The notes below the pieces were generated by a model that saw only the letters and a list, made by a program, of their open reading frames with translations, was not told where the DNA came from and ran no database searches. A stretch of 64,000 bases of DNA from Ochotona curzoniae (Eukaryota; Chordata; Mammalia; Lagomorpha; Ochotonidae), in the NCBI RefSeq assembly GCF_017591425.1, contig NW_024465777.1, positions 5,208,001-5,272,000 on the forward strand, read 5' to 3'. Shown here one piece after another: positions 31,089 through 42,986 of the stretch. The position numbers and the translations under genes were made by a program. Position 1 is the stretch's first letter. Each line of letters begins with the position of its first letter.

Positions 31089-32304
31089 CTTCTTGAAAAT
31101 GTTTAATCCTCAAGGTAATTCTTCATGAAAAGCAGTGATAGTTTGATTTTTACAGCTGAGAAAGCTAAAATTTAATCTGGTGCTGTAACTGTATTGAAGA
31201 CACACACACAGTTTTTGAACAGTCCAACCAGACCCAAAGGCCATACTAGCTCCACATCACGACAGCTCTTGACAAAGACTCAGACCTTCGAGCAGTTATG
31301 GCAGATAGGCCCACAGTGCTCATGCACAGGTGTTCCCAAACCCCAGACTGGTTTTCTTTCCTGCAACAAAAGACTGCATGCTAACACAGGGAAGTCTCCC
31401 TGACAGACCTACCCGAGGCCTGGAATGGTGTTAATGAGGAGCACACGCTGCCTTTTCCCCCTCTATACCCAATTTTAGCCAGCTGCTCAGGGGCTTCACA
31501 TCTCTCACTTTAAACAACATAAACACTGGCTCATTTAAAGTGCCAGCCTCAGACAGCATGTTCAGCTGCTGCTGCTTTTCAAACAAGCCCCTGTTTTCAA
31601 ACAGCAAGGCATTTGGGGTTCCGTCACTTCTGACAGGTTACTTTTATCTACAGGGTCCCTGAAAATCACTTTAAGCTTCATTTTCTATTCACTGTTCAGC
31701 TCATCAAATCTTGTCATCAGGGACTTTTTTTAAGCACCTAATCTTTCATCTTCTTTCACAATGAACCAAAACATACTCCTATGGGTAATTCCTAAACTGT
31801 ACATGTATATTTTAAAGTAATAGTCTTCTGACCATTTTTCTAAAAAGCACAGTTGTTTCTCCTATTTAGCTCAAGTCAAGATAATTACATCACAAGTTCC
31901 CCCCATCTCTTTCTGCATATAGGGAATACTGAAAAGATAAGTCTTTTTAAATTATTAAATGTAAATAGCTCATTAAATATAATCCAATTATTTTAATTGT
32001 AAAAAGTAATTACAATATGTACATGTATTCTTGCCTACTCCATTTAATATCTTAAATTAATCTTTTCAGCATTAATATTTTAAATTAACCTTTGACATTA
32101 GAAAATGCAAGAAACTGATGTCTTAAAAAAAAAAAAAAGTAAAGCTGTACCACATGGATCTTTGTTGCGATTTCACCCCTATTTTGCTGGAAAGAGGCCC
32201 ATTCCTGCAGAGAAAGGGGTATAATTAAATACCACCTGCCCAAAACGAACTGGTGTTTCTTACCTCGCATAAATTGTTAAAGAGTTTGTTTTGAAAAAAA
32301 TTTT
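31089..32304. other. SINE-free part of intron 1 (about 1.2 kb)
   Basis: No mobile element is named. 31430-31700 is moderately GC-rich and pyrimidine-rich; 31880-32100 is very AT-rich. It is a candidate non-coding functional block by absence of SINEs only. Confidence 0.45.
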
Positions 32305-32608
32305 AAACTTTTCTTTTTAAAAATGTATTGGCTTTAAAGGCAGAAAGACATAAAAAGAAGAGAGCTTCCATTCCCCAAATCATGCCCCGACGCCTGCAGC
32401 TACCCAAGCTGCGGGGGTGGGGGTGGGGGTGGCCAAAGCCAGGAGCCAGAAATTCTGACCAAGTCTCCTTTGGGTGGCGACAACTCGATTACTCCAGCCA
32501 TCCCACTGCCTCCCAAGGACTACTTTAGCAGGAAGCTGGAGTCAGGAGTACAGCTGGGTTTTGAACTTGGGCATGCATAAACGGGATGTGAGCCTAAATG
32601 CTAATACC
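32305..32608 (-). mobile_element. C-type SINE, old, with G-rich tandem repeat
   Basis: It has ATTGGCTTTAAAGGCAGAAA, AAGCCAGGAGCCAGAAATTC and GGTTTTGAACTTGGGCATGC. GGGGGT repeats lie at 32413-32430. Confidence 0.8.
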
Positions 32609-33039
32609 TTTATGAAACAAAAAGCCAAGAGATGAATTCTGTGGCATTCCAATCATCACAAGTTCTTTACTTGGAAAGAGAATTCCAAGACAAGATTTGT
32701 TAGAAGAATGCCTTTATTAGAGCCGCCTAAACATCTCATGACCTTAATTCTGCTAGTCCAGTCGTAGCTACCTGAGATCACCCCAAGCGTTTGATTTGCT
32801 CTCTGGACTTTCACTCCTCAGTTTCTCTCCTCCGCTATTTTCCCCTCCAGTTATTTGGCTTTTATTCTTTCTTGGTGACCTATAGTAAAAAAAACTGGAT
32901 AGCTAAATCTCTATGAACTGCTTTGAAAACGGGCTTTGTCACTGGCTGTGCACTAAAGAACTACAAAGGAAGGAAAAGGCTTACAGGAGGAGGAATTAAA
33001 AAGATTGAACTTTGTTTTCCTACTACTCCTTTTTCATTT
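32609..33039. other. Intron 1 sequence without a recognised element
   Basis: I see no repeat or exon here. Confidence 0.5.
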
Positions 33040-33356
33040 TTTTAAAAAGATTTATTTCTATTGGAAAGGCAGATTTACAGAAAGAAGGAGATAATATAAA
33101 GATCTTTCATCTGCTGGTTCATCCCCACAAGAGGCCGCAACTGCCAGAGCTGAGCTGATCCAAAGCCAGGGGCTTTTTGAAGGTCTCCCATGCAGGTGCA
33201 GGGTCCCAAGACTTTGGGCCCTCCATGATCGCTTTCCCAGGCCACAAGCAGGGAGCTGGATGGGAAGCAGGGCTGCCAGGATTAGAACCGGCGCCTATAT
33301 GAGATTCTGGCACATGCAAGACAAGCACTTTATTCGCTAGGCCATGGCGTCGGACA
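33040..33356 (-). mobile_element. C-type SINE, pika form
   Basis: It has TCTATTGGAAAGGCAGATTT, GGATTAGAACCGGCGCCTAT and head GCTAGGCCATGGCGTCGGAC. Confidence 0.93.
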
Positions 33357-33369
33357 CTGTTTTATTTTT

Positions 33370-33690
33370 TTAGTGATTTTCAATATTCATTTTGTTGAAA
33401 AGGAATACACATGCACTCACACACAAAGAAAGAAATCCTCCATCTACTGGTTCACACCCCCAAACGCCATGACAGCCAGGGTAGCACAGGCCAGGCTGAA
33501 GCCAGGAGCCTAGAACTCTGGGTGTCTCACATGGGCGCCAGGAACACACTCTAGCTAGCGATCATCTTTGGTCTTTCAGGGTGTGCATCAACAGGAAGCT
33601 GATTCAACAGCAAAGCCAGAATGCAAACCCAGGCAGTTTAATGTGGAATGCAGGTGTCCCAAATGGCCTCTTAACAGCTTTACTAAACAC
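33370..33690 (-). mobile_element. C-type SINE, old
   Basis: It has AATCCTCCATCTACTGGTTC, AGGCTGAAGCCAGGAGCCTA and GAATGCAGGTGTCCCAAATG. The tail has decayed. Confidence 0.8.
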
Positions 33691-33759
33691 CTACCCCTAA
33701 GAAGTCATTTAATAGAAAGGACAATGACACGTCACTACAGGTTCCCTCATCTAAAGCAC

Positions 33760-33970
33760 TGACAGACAGCAGATGATGATTTGAGTATCTCAGTCCCTGA
33801 CACTCATGTGGGAGACCTAGCTTGAATTCCAAGTCCCGGGCTGACCTGGCTCAGCCCCAGCAGTTGTAGGTATTTGGTAAATCAATCAGCCAATAGAAGA
33901 TCTCTGGGTTTTTTTTTTTCTCCCTCTCTCTCTCTCTCTCTCTGGCTTTTAAATAAAATAAAAATAGTTA
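33760..33970 (+). mobile_element. C-type SINE 3' part, old
   Basis: It has GACACTCATGTGGGAGACCT, CCAGCAGTTGTAGGTATTTG, a CT run and tail TGGCTTTTAAATAAAATAAA. Confidence 0.8.
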
Positions 33971-34844
33971 GCAAAGACTACTGGCAGAAGCAGAACCGAC
34001 AGCTGCTGCTGATCACAGTGCTCCAGGACAGCACCATTAAAAAGACAAGAAGTAATTTCCCTAGTAAAACCAAGCCCCTTTCAAAATGTAAATGATTCAA
34101 GTTCCATCTTGATAACACCGGTATTTTTGTACAAAATCTATCTTATTAGTCTAGCCCTTCAGGTTAAAAAGGTGTCTTCAAATGCCTCCTGACCTAAAAT
34201 TGCCATGTTACAGGCTTCAAAGGTATTGATTTTCTGGGGAAGGACAATATGATGCCAAATGCCGTTCAGTGGAGATTGGAAGAGTCTCTGGTGGAAGTAT
34301 TCTGCACCTGTGGAAGTAACGACGCGGCTGACTCTCATGCCCTGCAGTGAGGATGGCATTTATGTGGGCTCTCCCTATGGCCTCTTGGCAGCAAATGTAA
34401 GAAAGTCCTTTTTTGAGCCTGAGGGGCGGGCCCAGGACTTTCAACAACCCATTCAAGCAGGATTACGATTCCCCTCCTCCATAATTAAGTTCCCTTTCCT
34501 ACTTTCCATGCACGCATGAATTGCAGTGACATTGACATGGGGTCTGACATTACTCTTTGAAGGTCATTTAAAACCTCCTTCTTCCAAGCTGCCTTAAAAG
34601 CAAAGTGTCATCCATTCCACAAAGTCAGAGTGCAGGGTTTGACTACATCTTACTTAAAGCAGAATCACCTAAAGAATACAAAGAAAGAACTTCATATCTG
34701 GGTATCATAAAAATAACAAATTCAAGAAATAAAAATTCAATTGTTCAAGAAAACAACAGTAGAGAAACACTGAATACCTAACACTGGATGAATGAAAGTA
34801 TTTCTATCATTATTTACAGCTATTTACAGCTACAACTAAAAAGA
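33971..34844. other. Intron 1 sequence without a recognised element
   Basis: SINE-free. Overlapping open frames on both strands at 34159-34519 have no recognisable product. Confidence 0.5.
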
Positions 34845-35152
34845 AATTTAGTTATTGGAAAGGCAGAGTTACAGAGAGAAGGAGAGATAGAGAGGGAAAG
34901 ATCTTTCATCTGCTGGTTCACTCCCCAAATGACCACAACAACTGGAGCTGAGTCAACCTGAAGCCAGGAGCTTCTTCCGGGTCTCCCACATGGGTGCAGA
35001 GTCCCAAGACATTGAACCACCCTTCACTGCTTTCCCAGGCCATCAGGAGGGAGCGGGATGGGAAATGGAGCAGTTGGGACAAGAGCTGGCGCCCACATGA
35101 CCCCAGCGTTTGCAAGGGGGAAATTAGCCAATTTAGCCATTACTTCGAGCCC
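34845..35152 (-). mobile_element. C-type SINE, pika form
   Basis: It has TTAGTTATTGGAAAGGCAGA, GAGCTTCTTCCGGGTCTCCC and head CATTACTTCGAGCCC. Confidence 0.92.
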
Positions 35153-35304
35153 TATTTATCACTATCTATTCTTTGTATCCCTCATCAAAATCCAGCAAAA
35201 TAATGCTCATGATATGGTCCCTTTCTGTAGTATCAGCCTGATTTCTTGTTACATGCTTTGTTGTTGTTTGTTTGTTTGTTTGTTTTGTTAAGACATTAGA
35301 AAGG

Positions 35305-35577
35305 GGCCTGGTTTGGTAGCCTAATGACTAGTCCTCACCTTGCATGCACTGGGATCTTCCACTTCCCATCCAGCTCCCTGCCTGTGGCCTGGGAAAGCAG
35401 TCGAGGACGACCCAAAGCCTTGGGACCCTGCACTCGCGAGGGAGACCTGGAGGAAGCTCCTGGTTTCTGGTCAGCTCAGCTCTGGCTGCTATGACCAGAA
35501 GGCAGAAGACTTTTCTTTCTATATCTCCTTCGCTCAGTAAATCTGCCTTTCAAAAAAAAAATAAATAAATAAAAAAA
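35305..35577 (+). mobile_element. C-type SINE, pika form, internal deletions
   Basis: GGGCCTGGTTTGGTAGCCTA, then the stretch from the ATATGGG motif to the B box is missing (CACTGGGATCTTCCACTTCC). The tail is CCTTTCAAAAAAAAAATAAA. (GTTT)n lies just upstream at 35260-35285. Confidence 0.9.
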
Positions 35578-35590
35578 CAACAACAACAAA

Positions 35591-36433
35591 TGAAAGGAAG
35601 GAAGGAAGGAAGGAGGCCTGAATTCCAACCTGTTCTCTCATATGGGTGAATGGCTGTTTTTCCAGGTACACAAGCAGAGAACTCCACCTGAGAGTTTAGT
35701 CAAAAGTGAAGCAGGCGGCAGTATGGTGGCTCATTAGGCTAATCCTTAGCCTTGAAGTACAGGCATCCCATGAGCACAGTTCTAGTCCCAGCTACTCCAC
35801 TTTCAACCCAGCTCTCTGCTTATGGCATGGGAAAGCAGTAGAGGAAGGCTCCAGTCCTTGGCTCCTGGCTTCAGATCAACTCAGCTCCAACTGTTGGTTG
35901 CAACTACTCAGAGAGTGGGGCAGTGGATGGAAGAGTGCGCTCTCTTTCTTCCCTTCTCTCTGTAAATTTGCCTTTCAAATAAAAATAAATCTTTATAAGA
36001 AAAAAAAGTGGGGCCCGGCGCAGTGGCGCAAGTGGTTAAAGGTCCTCGCCTTGCACGCCCCGGATCCCATATGGGCACCGGTTCTATCCCAGCAGCCCCG
36101 CTTCCCATCCAGCTCCCTGCCTGTGACCCAGGAAAGCAGTTGAGGACGGCCCAAAGCCTTGGGAACCTGCACCCGCGTGGGAGACCCGGAAGAGGCTCCT
36201 GGCTTCGGATCGGCATAGCATCGGCCGTTGCGCTCACTTAGGGAGTGAATCATGGGACGGAAGATCGTCCTCTCTGTCTCTCCTCTCTGTATATCCTCCT
36301 TTCCAATAAAAACATAATAAAAATAAATCTTTAAAAAAAAAAGTGGAACAGCCAGGGCTCAAACAAGAACTTATATGGAAAGAAGGTGCTGCAGGCGGCA
36401 GCAGTTTATCGTGCAGCACCACAATGCCAGTGC
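35591..36433 (-). mobile_element. Old reversed SINE remnant holding two plus-strand SINEs
   Basis: The outer remnants are 35613-35710 and 36343-36433 (GGAACAGCCAGGGCTCAAAC, GCACCACAATGCCAGTGCC). Between them lie 35713-36000 (older form, GGCGGCAGTATGGTGGCTCA) and 36011-36340. The latter is a near-consensus pika copy, GGGCCCGGCGCAGTGGCGCA, whose B box has lost one A. (GGAA)n lies at 35594-35613. Confidence 0.9.
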
Positions 36434-36439
36434 CTTCTG

Positions 36440-36835
36440 TCACACTCTCCTATCTAGGCACCCCTTCTGCCATCCCACAGACCTCCCACAGCTCCCTGCT
36501 GTATCACATACTCTCTTATTCTATATTTTGGATGATCAAGTCTGACCGCCCACTATAATCTTCACCAACTTCTAAGGTCTCCAAGGCTGAGTGTACGTGA
36601 AACACTTCTTGACAGGCCTTGTCCCAAGGCCTTTCTCCCTCATGCCACATCACTTTTCCAAACACCTTGTCTATGCCTATACCATCACAGTGCATTAAAA
36701 TGATGGTTTTGCTTATTCCCCCAGCAGACAGTGAGTTCTTTGAGGCGGGTGCTATTAGTCATCTCTAATCTTAGCGCCTACTACCAGGCTAGGGACCCAG
36801 AGAAGGCTCAATAAATGTTTAACAAACAAATGAAG
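36440..36835 (+). mobile_element. L2 3' end
   Basis: It ends with GACAGTGAGTTCTTTGAGGC, then GCTCAATAAATGTTTAAC, a classic L2 terminus. The text before it is compatible with L2. Confidence 0.75.
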
Positions 36836-37554
36836 CCACAGTCAGCAGATCTTGTTTTTTAGCCCTCACAAGGTAAGAGTCGGGAGGGGAATGAGTTTGA
36901 ACCACTAGTCTAATAACACTCCTTCCTAATGGAAGAAAACACAACCCAAATAGCCCAAGGTCAATCTCTGTTCTAGCACTGACTCCCTGCAGTTCACCAG
37001 GTCGTGAAACAGAATTCACAGGCATTTCTCAAGCCCAGGGAAGTGACCAGGGCTCCATTCTGGGATAAAGCATAGTGAAGACCTAAAAATCAGAAACTGA
37101 GGCCACCATTACCAACATGAGCTGTCATCCCCATTTTACTAATCTATCTCAAAGTTCTAATTCCCTAATGTAAAGAGAGAAAAATGATAGCTATCCGCCA
37201 AGGGAGAAAAACTTTCAAAAAAGGCTAAGGAAGGTCATGAAAACTAGCACATATCCAAAACCTGAAAAAAAAAATGCAGGCTGTCTTGAACTGTACAGGC
37301 ACTTGCCTAAAATGTTCTCAAGCCCCTGAGTCCTTCCTGTCCTTCGTGAATCAGTGTCTTGCTTCGCTACCTGTAATATTCTTCTCTTACCAATTTACCC
37401 ACTGCCTGCTGACAAGGAACTCTCCTATCCATCCTCTTTGCTGTCTCTTTCTCACTTATTTTCTCTAAAAACATGGACAGAGCTGGTGAAAATCTAGCAC
37501 ACAAATGACAACTATAAAATGATGGGATTTATATAAAGTGGTAGCCAATCACTT
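36836..37554. other. Intron 1 sequence, mostly unique
   Basis: 37290-37480 may include L2-like text (AATGTTCTCAAGCCCCTGAG). No exon is seen. Confidence 0.45.
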
Positions 37555-38465
37555 ATTCACGCATTCATTCACTTAATGAAGCTCATTTACCACATTGTGC
37601 CACACATGGAGGGGAGCTTCCTCTGCCCTCACTGAACTTGCAAGCCACACAAAGGCGATGGAAAGAAAACAAGGATGTTCTGTGGTCAGTGTGACAACAA
37701 ACACCAAACTCAGACTGTTACACAGGATCCAGCTCAGGTTAGGACAAGCTAGGACATGTTGTGGGGGAGGGGTCTGGGGACCAGTTAAGAAATGGTGCCT
37801 TGGGGCCAGTGTGATGGCTCAACTACCTAATACTGTCTGCAAACACTAGCATCCCATACCAGCACTGGTTCATATCCCAGCTGCTCCACTTTGCTTCCCA
37901 TCCAGCTCCCTGCCTGTATCCTGGGAAAGCAGTCAAGGATGGTCCAAAGCTTTGGGACTCTGCACTCATGTGGGAGACCTGGAAGAAGCTCCTGGCTCCT
38001 GGCTTTGTATCAGCGCAGCTCCAGCCATGGTGGCCATTTGGGGAGTGAGTCAATGGATGGAAGATCTTCCTCTGTCTCTCCTCCTCTCTGTATATCTGAC
38101 TTTCCAATAAAATAAATAAATAAATAAATAAAAGGGAAAGATAGGGGGCCTTTAAGGACAGGTAATGTTGATTCAAAGATAAAGGTACAGGGAACAGTGT
38201 GTGTGCACAAGCAAACTGTGTTTCAAGAACCACAAATGGCTTGGTGTGGCTGAAGCGCAGGCAGGCATGAGTGATGACGCTAATAAGGCAGACAGAAGCC
38301 AAGGCACAGAGCACCTTGTGCACTGAGCTAGGGCATTCACAGTGTGCTGAAAGCTACAGGGAGCTGTTTAAAATGGAGCCAGAGAGTGACATGATCAGAC
38401 TTGCATTTAGAAAGCTCTCCCTGGCAGCAGCACGGAGAACATACAATACGAAGGGGTGAAAGACT
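37555..38465 (+). mobile_element. L2 tract interrupted by a pika SINE
   Basis: The L2 parts are 37555-37801 (ATTCATTCACTTAATGAAGC, CCCTCACTGAACTTGCAAG) and 38135-38465 (GAGAGTGACATGATCAGACT, AGAAAGCTCTCCCTGGCAGC). The SINE, 37802-38134, runs from GGGGCCAGTGTGATGGCTCA to TTCCAATAAAATAAATAAAT with an (AAAT)n tail. Confidence 0.8.
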
Positions 38466-38699
38466 GAGCTAGTAGTGCAAGTGGAAGCACTCACAATCGA
38501 TCAGAAAAATCTACCAAAAGGAATAGCTGCATCTTAAGATGACAGTAAGCCCTCCACAGTGGGTTTGACACAGGGTTTGGTCACCAGCAAGCTTTCTCTT
38601 TCAGTTTAACTAATTAATCCCTCTGTATCTTATGTTTATGTGTGAAAGCAGAACTAAGAACAGTAGACTAGATCAAGAATCAACTTTTTCTTTAAAAAA
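38466..38699. other. Intron 1 sequence without a recognised element
   Basis: I see nothing distinctive here. Confidence 0.5.
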
Positions 38700-39007
38700 A
38701 AAAATTCATTTTACTTGAAAGAGCTACAGAGAGAAACAGGGAAAGACAAATTTTCCACCTGTTGTTTGCCAAATGGTGGCAACAACCAGAGCTGCTCTGG
38801 TCCAAAACTAGCAGAAAGCAGTTTCTTCCAGGTATCCCACATAGATGCAGGGGCCCAAGCAACTTGGACCATCTTCCATTGCTTCCCAGATACATCAGCA
38901 GGGAATTGGATTGGAAGTGGAGTAGCTGGGACTTGAACTGGCACCCATAAGGGATGCCAGTGGCACAAGTTTAGGATTAGTGCTGCTATGCCACTGTGGC
39001 AGCCCCC
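38700..39007 (-). mobile_element. C-type SINE, older form
   Basis: It has ATTCATTTTACTTGAAAGAG, GGGACTTGAACTGGCACCCA and head GCCACTGTGGCAGCCCC. Confidence 0.9.
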
Positions 39008-39040
39008 ATCAATCTTTTCTTAACACTCTAAAATTATTTA

Positions 39041-39350
39041 TAGGCGCTGGAGTTACAACACAGCAGGTTAAGCTCCCACTGGAACACTGGCCTCCTATAC
39101 TAGAGTGGCAGTTTAAAGCTCAGGTGCTTTGCTTTCAACCCAGTATCTGTTAATGTGCCTGGGAAGGCAGCAGAAGATGGCTCAACTGCTTGACCTCTTG
39201 CTATCCACATGACACCTGGATGGAGTTCCACTTCCTTGTTTCAGCCTGGCCCTAAATACGCGATTAAGGGCATCTGAGAAGCGAGTCAGGAAATGGAAGA
39301 TTCCACCTCTCTTTCTCTCTCTCTCTTTCTTGCAAATACAAACATCTTTT
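39041..39350 (+). mobile_element. C-type SINE, older form
   Basis: It has GGCGCTGGAGTTACAACACA, TAATGTGCCTGGGAAGGCAG and a degraded tail after a CT run. Confidence 0.85.
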
Positions 39351-39386
39351 CCAAAAAAAAAGAAAGAAAGAAAGAAAGAAACACAG

Positions 39387-39715
39387 GCCCAGCGCAATGG
39401 TGCAGTGGTTAAGGTTCTTGCCTTGCATGCCCCGGATCCCATACGGGCGCCAGTTCTAATCCCAGCAGCCCTGCTTCCCATCCAGCTCCCTGCCTGTGGC
39501 CCGGGAAAGCAGTACAGGATGGCCCAAAGCCTTGGGACCCTGAACCCGTGTGGGAGACCCGGAAGAGGCTCCTGGCTTTGGATTGGCTCAGCTCCAGCCA
39601 TTGCGGCCATCTGGGGAGTGAATCATGGGACGGAAGATCGTCCTCTCTGTCTCTCCTCTCTGTATATCCGCCTTTCCAATAGAACTAAAAACCTTAAAAA
39701 AAAAAAAAAAAAAAA
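39387..39715 (+). mobile_element. C-type SINE, pika form, young-looking
   Basis: It runs from GGCCCAGCGCAATGGTGCAG to CCTTTCCAATAGAACTAAAA. AAAGAAACAC flanks both ends (39374 and 39731 regions), with a long A-tail. Confidence 0.94.
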
Positions 39716-39965
39716 AAGAAAAAAGAAAAAAAGAAACACTGAAATGGAGACAGAAAAATCAGAGCGAGCAATTCTAAGAGCAAAAATGGGCTTCACGAGG
39801 CCTTTCCCTATTGTACACCAGCATATTTTGTGAAGCATCCTTCAGGTCACACCCTCCCAATGCTCATCCACTGACCACCAATGCCTCTGTGATTTCACCA
39901 GAGACATTTCCCACCCACCAGAAGACCCTTCTGTTTTTTCCTTCTTTTTGAAATTGTATTAATCC
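39716..39965. other. Intron 1 sequence without a recognised element
   Basis: A-rich at first, then unremarkable. Confidence 0.5.
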
Positions 39966-40294
39966 GGGGCCTGACGCCGTGGCCTAAAGCCTAAAGTCCT
40001 CTCTTTGAACAAGCCAGGATCCTATATGGGTGCTGGTTCTAATCCCGGCAGCTCCACTTCCCATCCAGCTCCCTCTTTGTGGTCTGGGAAAGCAGTTGAG
40101 GATGGCCCAATGCTTTGGGACCCTGCATCTGTGTGGGAGACCTGGAGGAGGTTCCTGGCTCCTGGCTTTGGATTGGCACAGCACCAGCCGTTGCACTCTC
40201 TTGGGGAGTGAATCATCGGACAGAAGATCTTCCTCTCTGTCTCTCCTCCTCTCTGTATATCTTTGTAATAAAAATAAATCTTAAAAGAAAAAAA
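39966..40294 (+). mobile_element. C-type SINE, pika form, 16-bp target duplication
   Basis: It is flanked by GAAATTGTATTAATCC (39950-39965) and GAAATTCTATTAATCC (40295-40310), one mismatch in 16. The body is complete, with B box GGTTCTAATCC. Confidence 0.96.
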
Positions 40295-40491
40295 GAAATT
40301 CTATTAATCCTTCTGTTCTCCAGAATCGACCAAATTCTCTGTGACTCCAACAGTTCACCGCAACTCCTGTATTGGAAGCACCCGTCTCATCCTGAGCCAT
40401 AACAGGAACAGACTGAGAGGTAGGCACTATGGCTTTTTCAAACTTCTTGTTGACTATGAAGGAAAAAAACCACAGAGACAAAAGGACAGAA

Positions 40492-40825
40492 CCTGGCACT
40501 GAGGTGCAGCAGCTTAAGCCACCATCTGCATCACAGCAGCACGTATCAGACAGCTAGTCTGAGTTCCAGTTGCTCTGCTTCCTATCACGGTCCCTGCTAA
40601 TGTGCCTGGGAAAGCAGTGGATGACAGTTTAAGTACTTGGGTCCCTCATGTACAGGGAGCCATGTGGGAGACATGTGGATTTCCAAGCTCCTAGCTTCAG
40701 GCTGACCTAACCTCTACTATTGTGACCATTTGAGAAGTCAATCAGCTTATGCAAGATTTCTCTCTTAGTCTCTCTCTCTCTGGCTATCCCTTTCTAATTC
40801 TGCCTTTCAAATAAATAATTTTTTG
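40492..40825 (+). mobile_element. C-type SINE, older form
   Basis: It has TGGCACTGAGGTGCAGCAGC, TAATGTGCCTGGGAAAGCAG and tail TGCCTTTCAAATAAATAATT. Confidence 0.9.
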
Positions 40826-40902
40826 AAGTATCTATTAATTTTCTATATTAAGTAAAAAGTATAAAATTGGTAATTTAAGCCAAACTAGTATCTTATTTCT
40901 TT

Positions 40903-41197
40903 AAATAGATTTTATTTATTTGAAAGACAGAATGACAGAAAGGAAGAAACAGAGAGATAAAGAGATCTTCCATCCACTGGTTCACTCCCCAAGTGGCAAA
41001 AACAGCTGTAACTGTGCTGTTCCAAAGTCAGGAGCTTCTTCTGGTCTCCCACAGTGGGTACAGGAGCAATTTCTTGGTTAATGCCACTAGTAGGTAACTG
41101 AATTGAAAGAGGAGCCACTGGGACTTAAGCTGACACCCATACGGGATGCTGGAGCTGCAAGTGGATGCTTAGCTTTCTATATCAAAGCACCAGGCAC
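40903..41197 (-). mobile_element. C-type SINE, older form
   Basis: It has TTTTATTTATTTGAAAGACA, GGGACTTAAGCTGACACCCA and head ATCAAAGCACCAGGCACC. Confidence 0.9.
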
Positions 41198-41249
41198 CCA
41201 AAATAAGAAATTTAAAAGCTCTGAGCTATATTAAAAATATATATATAGA

Positions 41250-41553
41250 CCATTTGGTATGCCTGCATCACATACTCAAGGGTCTGGTTAAGTCCAATTA
41301 CTCTGCTTCCAAATCAGCTTCTTGCTAATGAGCCTGGGAAGGCAACAGACATAGCCTGGAAAGGCTCAGATATATTCGAGTTCCTGCGACCCACATGAGT
41401 AAACCAAATGAATTTCTGGACTTTTGGCTTTGGCCCAGGCCTGCTCCAACTACCATCTCTTGCAGGCATTTTGTAAGTGGAGCAACAGATACAAGATCAA
41501 TTGCTCCTCCTATTTTTCTATGTCCCTCTGCCTTTCAGACAAATAAATAAATC
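41250..41553 (+). mobile_element. C-type SINE, old, with head lost
   Basis: It has GGTATGCCTGCATCACATAC, TAATGAGCCTGGGAAGGCAA and tail GCCTTTCAGACAAATAAATA. Confidence 0.82.
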
Positions 41554-41554
41554 T

Positions 41555-41832
41555 TTTTATTTTAATTGAGAGGCAGAAGGATAAAGAGAGAGCACATGTG
41601 GTTACACTCACTGGGAAAATTCCCCAAAGACCTATTACAGACAGCAGAGGGCAGGAGGAGGGGGGGCGGCGGGGGCTGAGATAAGGAATCAACCCAGATC
41701 TCCCAGGCACACTGCAGAAATTCCACTGAGTCATCACAGCTATCTCCCAGGATCTGCATTAGAACCCATGGCCGGAGGCACTAAGGTCAAGTGTGTAGGA
41801 TATAGGTGATTTAACCAATTGGCTAAACGCCC
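41555..41832 (-). mobile_element. Diverged C-related SINE
   Basis: It has TTTTAATTGAGAGGCAGAAG, CCCAGATCTCCCAGGCACAC and AACCAATTGGCTAAACGCCC. It resembles the copy at 11732-12027 more than the main family and contains a G-rich run at 41656-41677. Confidence 0.65.
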
Positions 41833-41939
41833 ACTCCCCCCCACAGTATTATTAAATAATAATAAAAATAAAAGGAAATTGTTATTAAGACCACTATCCT
41901 GTGAAAGTACATTTCATGATCTAAGAAAAAAAAAAAGTT

Positions 41940-42196
41940 GGAGGCATTGTCATGGCGTAAAGGGTAAAACACCTCTGACTCCAGTATCTTGTATGGTCAA
42001 CCATTCATGTTCAGGCTGCTCCAATCCCATTCCAGCTCCCTGCTAATGGCCTGGGAAAAGCAGCAGAAAGTGGTCAAAGTGTCTGCACCTCTGACACCCA
42101 CACGGGGACCAAAGGAAGAGTACTCAGCTTCAGCACGACGCAGCACGGACTGTTGAGGCCATCTTGGGAGTGAAGCGGTATATAAGATTTTCTTCC
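41940..42196 (+). mobile_element. C-type SINE, tail replaced
   Basis: It runs from GGAGGCATTGTCATGGCGTA to TGGGAGTGAAGCGGTATATA and is cut by the next, antisense SINE. Confidence 0.85.
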
Positions 42197-42200
42197 TTTC

Positions 42201-42538
42201 TTTTTTTTTTTTTTAAGATTTATTTATTTTTATTGAAAAGTCAGACATATAGAGAGAGGAGGAGAGACAGGAAGATCTTCCCTCCGATGATTCACTCCCC
42301 AAGCGGCAAACAACAGCTGATGCTGCGTCAATCTGAAGCCAGGACCCCAGAGCTTCTTCTGGGTCTCCCAACGTGGGTGCAGGGTCCCATGGCTTTGGAC
42401 TGTCCTGGACTGCTTTCCCAAGCCACATGCAGGGAGCTGGATGGGAAGCAAGGCTGCCAGGACCAGAATCAGCACCAATATGGTATCCTAGCACGTGTGA
42501 GGTAAGGACCTTAGCCACTTGGCTATCGCGCTGAGCCC
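42201..42538 (-). mobile_element. C-type SINE, pika form
   Basis: It has TTTTATTGAAAAGTCAGACA, GATCTTCCCTCCGATGATTC and head GCTATCGCGCTGAGCCC. Confidence 0.93.
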
Positions 42539-42986
42539 TAAATATGTGTTTTATCCACTGTTACAAGCCTCATAGTATAGCAACTGGCAAAAAAAGCTAT
42601 CTGATACAAATTTCAGTGTCCCTGGCCTATTCCATCCCCTGTTACCATTGTAGATGCATACTTCATTAAATATATACCACATGAAAAAAGAAAAGCAAAA
42701 AGAAGGCAGATATTTAAAAATTCAGACCAGATTGTCCCAGAACAACTTTGAAAGCTTGTTTAGCAATTAACCAAAAATACTAGCACTCCATCAGTGAAGG
42801 TCAACTTCTAATTGGATGTGACTCCAGGAGAATGTTACTGCAAATAAGCACAGTTAGAAAAACGGCCATAGATAACACCTGGCCAACAGATCACTGAGAC
42901 AGCACAGCCATCTTGGAGTCTAGACTGCTTTAACCCTTTCTAACAAACATGAACACTGTCTCCAGCATAACACAATATTTTTCTTT
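42539..42986. other. Intron 1 sequence without a recognised element
   Basis: I see no repeat or exon here. Confidence 0.5.

Noticed and set aside
34159..34519. Overlapping frames on both strands resembling a retrocopy
   Set aside because: I could not match either frame to any protein family, and no polyA remnant is visible.
37823..38323. 166-codon minus open frame
   Set aside because: It is mostly translation of a C-type SINE plus L2 text.
39330..39833. 167-codon plus open frame
   Set aside because: It is translation of the SINE at 39387-39715 and its A-tail. Similar repeated SINE-derived peptides (containing ASHPAPCLWPGKAVEDGP) occur at many loci.
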